Below, one piece after another: positions 58,863 to 64,000 of a DNA stretch of 64,000 bases (its first letter is position 1; every line of letters begins with the position of its first letter). The notes below the pieces were generated by a model. The model did not search any database and was not told the DNA's origin. It saw nothing but the letters and a program-made list of their open reading frames with translations. This DNA comes from Selaginella moellendorffii (Eukaryota > Streptophyta > Lycopodiopsida > Selaginellales > Selaginellaceae): assembly GCF_000143415.4 (NCBI RefSeq), contig NW_003314283.1:1142364-1206363 (forward strand), in the 5' to 3' direction. Both the position numbers and the translations under genes were made by a program.

Positions 58863-59558
58863 GGCGCTGCGCTACAATCCTTCTCCTCCTCCCTCCGCGG
58901 ATCGCTGGATGGAGGGATGGACAATCGACGCTCCCCTGACACGAAATTCCGAGAGAAATCAGCGCAAAGAAGAAAAAGGAGCTGGGATTTCTGGAAGATC
59001 TCCCTCTACGGTCTCTCACGAGCCCTAATTCCCCGGCAGAGAGAAGAATGCGCGCTTGACTCAATCCAATCCAAGCCAATCCCATGCTCCAATTCCAAGA
59101 GAGATTGCTCTCCTTCTTACCTAGATAGCGATGGCGATGGGAGAATCCCGCACCGCCAGCTCCTCGCCGCTCGATCGCACCGGCACCGCCGCCACCCAGC
59201 GCCGCCGCCGCCACATTCTTGCTCCTCTTCGCCACGCCGATACCTAGAAGCAACGAAAAGGAGGAAAGAACACACCACCAAATGTGGAACAAGATAGAAA
59301 GAAAGAAAGAAGAAAAAAATTAACTTTTTTTTTTCTGGAGTCAAAAAAAATTGGGAGGATTTATCTATTCATCGCCTGCCTGGATAAAAAGAAAAGATGA
59401 AAACGTGTCGCCGGTTCGATTCCCACCAAGCCCTCTTTTCTCTCTTTTCTCTTCTCTCACACCAACGTTTGTGTTCTTAGTTTGTTCTTCGTGTTCTTCG
59501 ATTGTTCTTCGTGAATCCTGGATGGATTTTTTTCCTCTTTTTTTGTTCTTGCTTGGGC
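58863..59558. promoter_or_regulatory. NF-YB leader/promoter and USB1 3' region
   Basis: The GC-rich leader of NF-YB (minus strand) gives way to an AT-rich stretch at about 59280-59350. The 3' end of USB1, also minus strand, lies to its right. No further gene is recognised. Confidence 0.45.
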
Positions 59559-60882
59559 TCATGTGTGCGAGGCGGTTGATGCGACCCAAATCGGATACAG
59601 CTGCTGCCCGACTTTGCAATCCACCCTCCCAAACAGGAAGGACCACAAAACGTTGACGATGCCGGTGCCATAGTCCATGCTGTTGCCACAGAGCTCGTTT
59701 AGCTCGTCGGCAACGCGCTGAGCGTCACTGGACACGTCGCCTAATGCCCACGCTAGTGATATGTGAGGCCGAGGAGTCTGCCAAAGGAAAGAGAAACGGA
59801 GAAGAAATCCTCAAAACCAAACGAAGATGGAAAAGCAAAGGCTTACATCGTAGAATGGTGGGAGGCCGTGGAGCTTGTAAGCCTCAGTAACCAGCGCTAT
59901 TTGCCTGCGAATCTACAACCACAAAGCAAATGAAACTGTCAAGAGAAACGAAACCAAACGAGGACACCTTACGTCGGATAATCCTCCAGACACAACTTCC
60001 AATCCGAGAAACGTTCTCGATCGATCATCGTTCAAGTAAATCTCCCATCTCCCAAACTCGATCCAGAACCTAGCTAAACGTGCAATGTCAGCGAAAAGAA
60101 ACCGTGAGAAAACAAAGCTAACTCACCGTTTCTGGCTTTCAAACTTGTGTCTCAGCAGGGGGATGAGCGTGTCAATCTGGTGGACTCTAATCGGGACTGT
60201 TCTCGAGAGACTGATGTGGAACTCTTTGGCGAGCTGTATGCCGGAGTCGGCGTTTGAGCGAGAAGTTGTGTCTCTGCGCTTGAAACTCACGACAATGTCG
60301 TCGTCCATCCCACGCAACTGGGGCATCATACTCGATGCTTTACCAAGTAGTGACTCCAAGACATTCCGTGCTCCAAGCGTGACAGGAACTAGAAATCAAG
60401 AACACTACAACTTAGATATGGATATAAGAACAGATCACACAGCTTACCAGGAATGTTTACGTAGGATGGAAAATTCCCTTCGACATGTGGGAATGTGCGT
60501 TTTCGTCCAGCATGACTGGGTGGTATCACTGCAAGAAGAAAACAATGGTAAGAACACCGAAAAAAAAAAAGGCATAAGCGAGAAGAAGAAAAATACAATG
60601 CTAAGAACAAGAAGCTCTTTTGGAAAGAAAAAAAGTACGAGCGAAACGAAATGAAGAAGAACAAAGATCAAAGGAGCTCTTTTCCAGAGACTTACGAGCA
60701 TCTGGAATTTGGTCCAGCTCCGATGGAGGTGGCGGCAACGGGTTAAGGTTGTAGATCGAGTAGCGCGCCTTGGTGCGTACTTTTTGCTTTCTCTTTGGAG
60801 GGCTGCTGGCGGTGGAAAATCGAGAATCGTCCGTGTCGGAGCCCGACGGAGATGTGTTGTAGAACATTTGTATTTCTTCCAT
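59559..60882 (-). CDS. USB1: U6 snRNA 3'-5' phosphodiesterase USB1 (Mpn1)
   Basis: Six exons (60696-60882, 60448-60528, 60127-60388, 59973-60069, 59847-59912, 59559-59777) encode 303 residues. USB1 is a 2H-family nuclease that trims and caps the 3' end of U6 snRNA with a cyclic phosphate. Both catalytic HxS motifs are present: FHISLSRTVPIRVHQID and PRPHISLAWALGD. HAGRKRTFPHVEGNFPSYVNIP and RTFLGLEVVSGG are further family marks. The N-terminus holds a Lys/Arg-rich stretch (PPKRKQKVRTKAR) that could be a nuclear signal. A decayed copy of the first exon with its upstream region lies at 62207-62490, beyond the lectin-like ORF. The last about 30 residues after the second motif differ from what I know of the family. 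Confidence 0.92.
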
Positions 60883-61214
60883 GACCCTCTAGCAAAAATC
60901 GAAAATCCCTCTCTGTCCAACTATTTCCACTCCTCGTCCATGGCATTATCCCTCATTTCACCTTGGCAAAGTGCCTCATCGGTGGAAAGACCATAAACCC
61001 TGTACCTTGCGGGAGAGTGGTGCCCCTAGAATCACTGCGCGGCTAAATCTGTGGCGCCATACCTGGGGCAACGAGGGCGCCACGTGGCGCCCGTTGTCGA
61101 TCGTGTTTCCCGGAGCGCGATTGTGACGGATCAGCCTCTCCTCCGCTCAAGGGACGCAATGCTTGGAAAACGAAAGGAGGAGGAACCCTAAAATTGCCAA
61201 AAATGTAACATTTG
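60883..61214. promoter_or_regulatory. USB1 upstream region
   Basis: GC-rich leader and promoter of USB1 (minus strand). It is repeated in shortened form at about 62315-62490, including TCACTGCGC(G/A)GCTAAATCTG. No TATA box is clear. Confidence 0.45.
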
Positions 61215-62120
61215 CTAAGGAAAACGCCTTAATATTTTATTGTCGTTTGAACTAATTATGTATACAAATCCATCATCGTCCACAGAAAGTGTTGTTGATT
61301 TACATGTTGGACAATTAAAATTTATAAACCATATTTCTATATCTCGAAAATCCTTTATAGTTAATTTTCCAGTCTCTAAAAGCAACCAACAGTCAATACC
61401 TTTGTTAGAAGTCCCATTTTCCCATAAAACATGTATTCTTTTCCAAGTTATAGCTAGATTACAATTTTGCTTTAGATTTAATTCATATTCTCCATTTGGA
61501 GAAATTAAAGTATTAGAATTCAGTAGATAAGATCCAAAATCATGTTTTTCACCACTCACAAGTGAAGATCTGTAAATCCAACAGTTATTAACAGCTGTAT
61601 TTATAGGATTTATATTTTTCACCATGATAAAATTGTTAGTATTCTTAGATCCATATTTTCTAGCATTTAGTAGTTTATATTTGATGCCCACATAGTTTAA
61701 AGTAGCAATCATAAAACCATAGTTTCCTACTCGAGCTTCTCTTAAAACATCAAGTAGAAGCTCAGTAAGTTTTCCAATAATTTCTTCCCCTGATGCTCCT
61801 CCTCCTGTTCCTGTTTGAGCTAAATTACACATTCCACCAGGCCTTTTACTATAAATCCAGATGGTAACTTCAATAACTTTATCTGATAAGTAAAGATAAT
61901 CAGTCCAAGTAAATGCATTATAGTATTTATATGTTTCTTCTATTTGTGTGTCCATGAGCTTTACTAAGGATTTTCCAATTTCATTAATATCATTTTTAGT
62001 AATAAAATTGTAAAGTGAAATAGCATCCCAATTTACATCATCTTGAATGGTCAGATTTTTTAATTGGGAAAATATTATGAGAAGAGTAGAAATCCTCACC
62101 CTCATAAGAAAATAAGACAT
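61215..62120 (-). CDS. Protein with bulb-lectin-like C-terminus, unknown N-terminus
   Basis: An uninterrupted frame of 301 residues from ATG 62120 to TAG 61215. The last about 105 residues resemble a GNA-type (bulb, B-lectin) mannose-binding fold: LNSNTLISPNGEYELNLKQ at its start, CNLAITWKRIHVLWENGT, then LLLETGKLTIKDF and DDDGFVYIISSND, three beta-rich repeats. The QxDxNxVxY sugar sites are degenerate (QNCNLAIT), so binding is uncertain. The N-terminal 190 residues, mostly helical by composition, match nothing I know. There is no signal peptide apart from a weak hydrophobic start. Base composition is much more AT-rich than the adjacent genes, and it lies between two copies of the USB1 5' region. 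It could be a transferred or rapidly evolving defence gene. Confidence 0.5.
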   Translation of the reverse strand: MSYFLMRVRISTLLIIFSQLKNLTIQDDVNWDAISLYNFITKNDINEIGKSLVKLMDTQIEETYKYYNAFTWTDYLYLSDKVIEVTIWIYSKRPGGMCNLAQTGTGGGASGEEIIGKLTELLLDVLREARVGNYGFMIATLNYVGIKYKLLNARKYGSKNTNNFIMVKNINPINTAVNNCWIYRSSLVSGEKHDFGSYLLNSNTLISPNGEYELNLKQNCNLAITWKRIHVLWENGTSNKGIDCWLLLETGKLTIKDFRDIEIWFINFNCPTCKSTTLSVDDDGFVYIISSNDNKILRRFP

Positions 62121-62206
62121 TAAGTTCCTAATGAAATAATTATCTTAAGGAACAAAGCCACATTTCATCAATTATGTCACCAAAAGCTGTCGTTGGTGTA
62201 GAACAC

Positions 62207-62490
62207 GACTTGGTTGCGTATTTTTTGCTTTCTCTTTGGAGGGCTGCTGGCGGTGGAAAAATCGAGATTCGTCCATGTAAGAGCCCAATGGAGACGTGTT
62301 GTACAACATTCTCTAGCAATAATCAAAGAATCCCTCTGTGTCCAACTATTCCTCATTTGCCTTGGCAGGTACCTCATCGGTGAGAAAGACTATAAACCCT
62401 GTACATTGAATCACTGCGCAGCTAAATCTGCGGCACCTGGGGCCACGCCATGGTACCTGTTGTCAATTTTGTTTCTCAGAGCGTGATTGA
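62207..62490 (-). pseudogene. Decayed copy of USB1 exon 1 and promoter
   Basis: The plus strand TTTTTTGCTTTCTCTTTGGAGGGCTGCTGGCGGTGGAAAA block and the following 250 bp match 60776-61130 with deletions. The copy keeps STASSPPKRKQK on the minus strand but lacks the USB1 start codon context and all later exons. Confidence 0.85.
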
Positions 62491-64000
62491 GCCTATAGGA
62501 AACAGATTGACGTGGTAGTTGAGGTGGGCAAAACTCAACCACATGGCAGATTCTAGGAACTTTTCAAATTAATGGGAGAATCATGAGACTAAATGCTCCA
62601 CTAACAAAGTATGGAGGTGGCAGAAATCCATAGTAGCAACATAGAAGATATGAGTTCAAGAGCAGCCAAAGCAAGAGAAAGAAGAAGAGAGGAGCCAAGT
62701 TGGACATCTTTGTTATGCCATGTGAGTTAGAAAACTTAGATTGTTGCACTCACCCCTTGGCAAAAGTTGGCAGTCCAACAAATTTGTGTTAATTTTGATA
62801 GTTAAGATTCTGTTTTGGATTCTTTATAATCTTTTGAAGATGTTACATAGCAAGTGGGAATTCTTTCCTAAGGTAAGAGGATGGTTCTTGAAGGTATGCG
62901 AGGCAAACTTAGAAGAGCATGTTGGGAAGAGCTCCAATAGCAAAATCTCAAGGTGGCACTACTGATGCATGGCCTTAAGAGGTGAGTGGAAGTTGTCCCA
63001 AAGCCAGTGGACAAGCAACACTAGAGGAGTTCACAATTTAGCTATCTGAGAATCTTAAGGGGAATTTAAATCTTTCTTACAACTCCTGGATGAGAACAGG
63101 GATTCTCTTCTACATCCAAATACCATGCCCAATAAATATTAACTTACAACATGCCACTAGAAGGTTTGGCATCAAGAATGGTTATCTATTTGATGTGAAA
63201 TAAGGTGGTGATAGTGGTTTGGAGGTTGACCTAAAGGTCTTCACCCTTTAGTGATCTATCAAGATAGCAATATTCCCTAAGAAAGGAATCTAAGTGGAAA
63301 AGAAACATCAGGAAGTCAAGGTTGGAAAAAATTTACAAGGCTAAAGACTAATAAATGAGGAGCATTCTTTTTAATATAATTCAAAACCAGGTACCCAAGT
63401 ATTTCATTATGAGGAGGATATATATGTTCCAATGGTGTATAACTCCATGTTTGGACCAATAATTCACAAGTAAGAGTCTTTTGGGGGTATAGAGGATCTA
63501 AATTTTTGCAAGATTCCTCAATTTTGGGAAAACTCAAGTTTCCCATGTTTAAAAGCGATGATTTAATAGATGAGAACCAAGACTAGTTGTTTACTCTCTT
63601 TACAACCAAAGAAATGAATGAATGGTTCATATATACTATGATTCTATAGGAAGGATCTACTATATCTATTGGTCTTGCTTGAGTTTAATGGAATATAAAC
63701 AAGGATGAGTTCTTATTCCATCTTGGAGAATATGAGCTTGGTTTGGAGAATGATAGACAATTTTATAGATCAAATTATATTCAATCTAGGTTGATTAGTA
63801 AGTATAGAGTTAAAAATTTCTTTTCCACAAAGTTGAAAAGAATATAGTGCAAGAGTTAATATACTTAAGCCAATAAAGAGTATATAGAATTAAAAGTAAT
63901 TATAGTGCATGTGATTATGGGATGAGATTTCAATATACTATCAACATGGATCCTTAGAACTTGGGAAATAAATGAGGATAAAATAGCCACTAAGGTTTGT
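62491..64000. other. AT-rich DNA without recognised gene
   Basis: About 1.5 kb with short frames only. A plus-strand stretch near 63700-63840 (NKDEFLFHLGEYELGLENDRQ) is open for about 45 codons and looks protein-like but unrecognised. It may be transposon debris; no RT, integrase or transposase motif is visible. Confidence 0.55.

Overview
The window reads as nuclear DNA of a lycophyte, most probably Selaginella (S. moellendorffii type). The genes are plant genes (ethylene receptor, R2R3-MYBs, NF-YB, TOM9, PRMT10, a PXY/MIK-like receptor kinase). Nearly all introns are very short (about 45-90 bp), genes are tightly packed, and GC-rich gene islands alternate with AT-rich or transposon-filled stretches. 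Four of about 60 reconstructed introns have GC donors. Exon borders were placed by eye from splice consensus, reading frame and remembered family sequence, not by alignment software.

Layout. (1) 1-6601: a non-coding LTR retrotransposon with a degenerate minisatellite near its 3' end. (2) 6602-12160: a duplication patchwork centred on an intact PRMT10 gene. It holds two inverted copies of a small Bowman-Birk-like inhibitor gene (one intact, one frameshifted), PRMT10 fragments on both sides, a sugar-transporter fragment and possible PPR debris. (3) 12230-13034: tRNA-Gly(GCC) and TOM9. (4) 13479-18450: a decayed Ty3/gypsy element on the minus strand. (5) 18451-22750: AT-rich DNA with an aspartic-protease relic. 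(6) 23283-40333: a dense gene island with a RAX/MYB36-like MYB (+), an ETR1-type ethylene receptor (-), an EH/Pan1 endocytic adaptor (+), a PAR1 protein with a long Pro/Ala-rich tail (+), a small membrane protein (+), an alpha/beta hydrolase (+), a GT29 sialyltransferase-like protein (+), NRPB11 (-) and a MYB44-type MYB (-). (7) 40334-45816: a long intergenic region with CATG/TGACGTCA-rich stretches and a tRNA-derived SINE-like piece. (8) 45817-49385: an 18-exon MBOAT gene (+) followed by a decayed tandem copy of its 3' half. (9) 52420-56149: an LRR receptor kinase of the PXY/MIK clade. (10) 58260-62490: NF-YB (-), USB1 (-), an AT-rich ORF with a bulb-lectin-like C-terminus (-), and a decayed second copy of the USB1 5' end. 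(11) The last 1.5 kb is AT-rich without a recognised gene.

The genes do not form one pathway. Several are housekeeping (RNA polymerase II assembly, U6 snRNA processing, mitochondrial import, endocytosis, arginine methylation) and several are regulatory (ethylene perception, MYB, NF-YB, peptide-receptor kinase). The most unusual items are the PAR1/arabinogalactan-like fusion, the lectin-like ORF lodged between two copies of the USB1 5' region, the inverted inhibitor-gene duplication around PRMT10, and the run of GC-AG introns.
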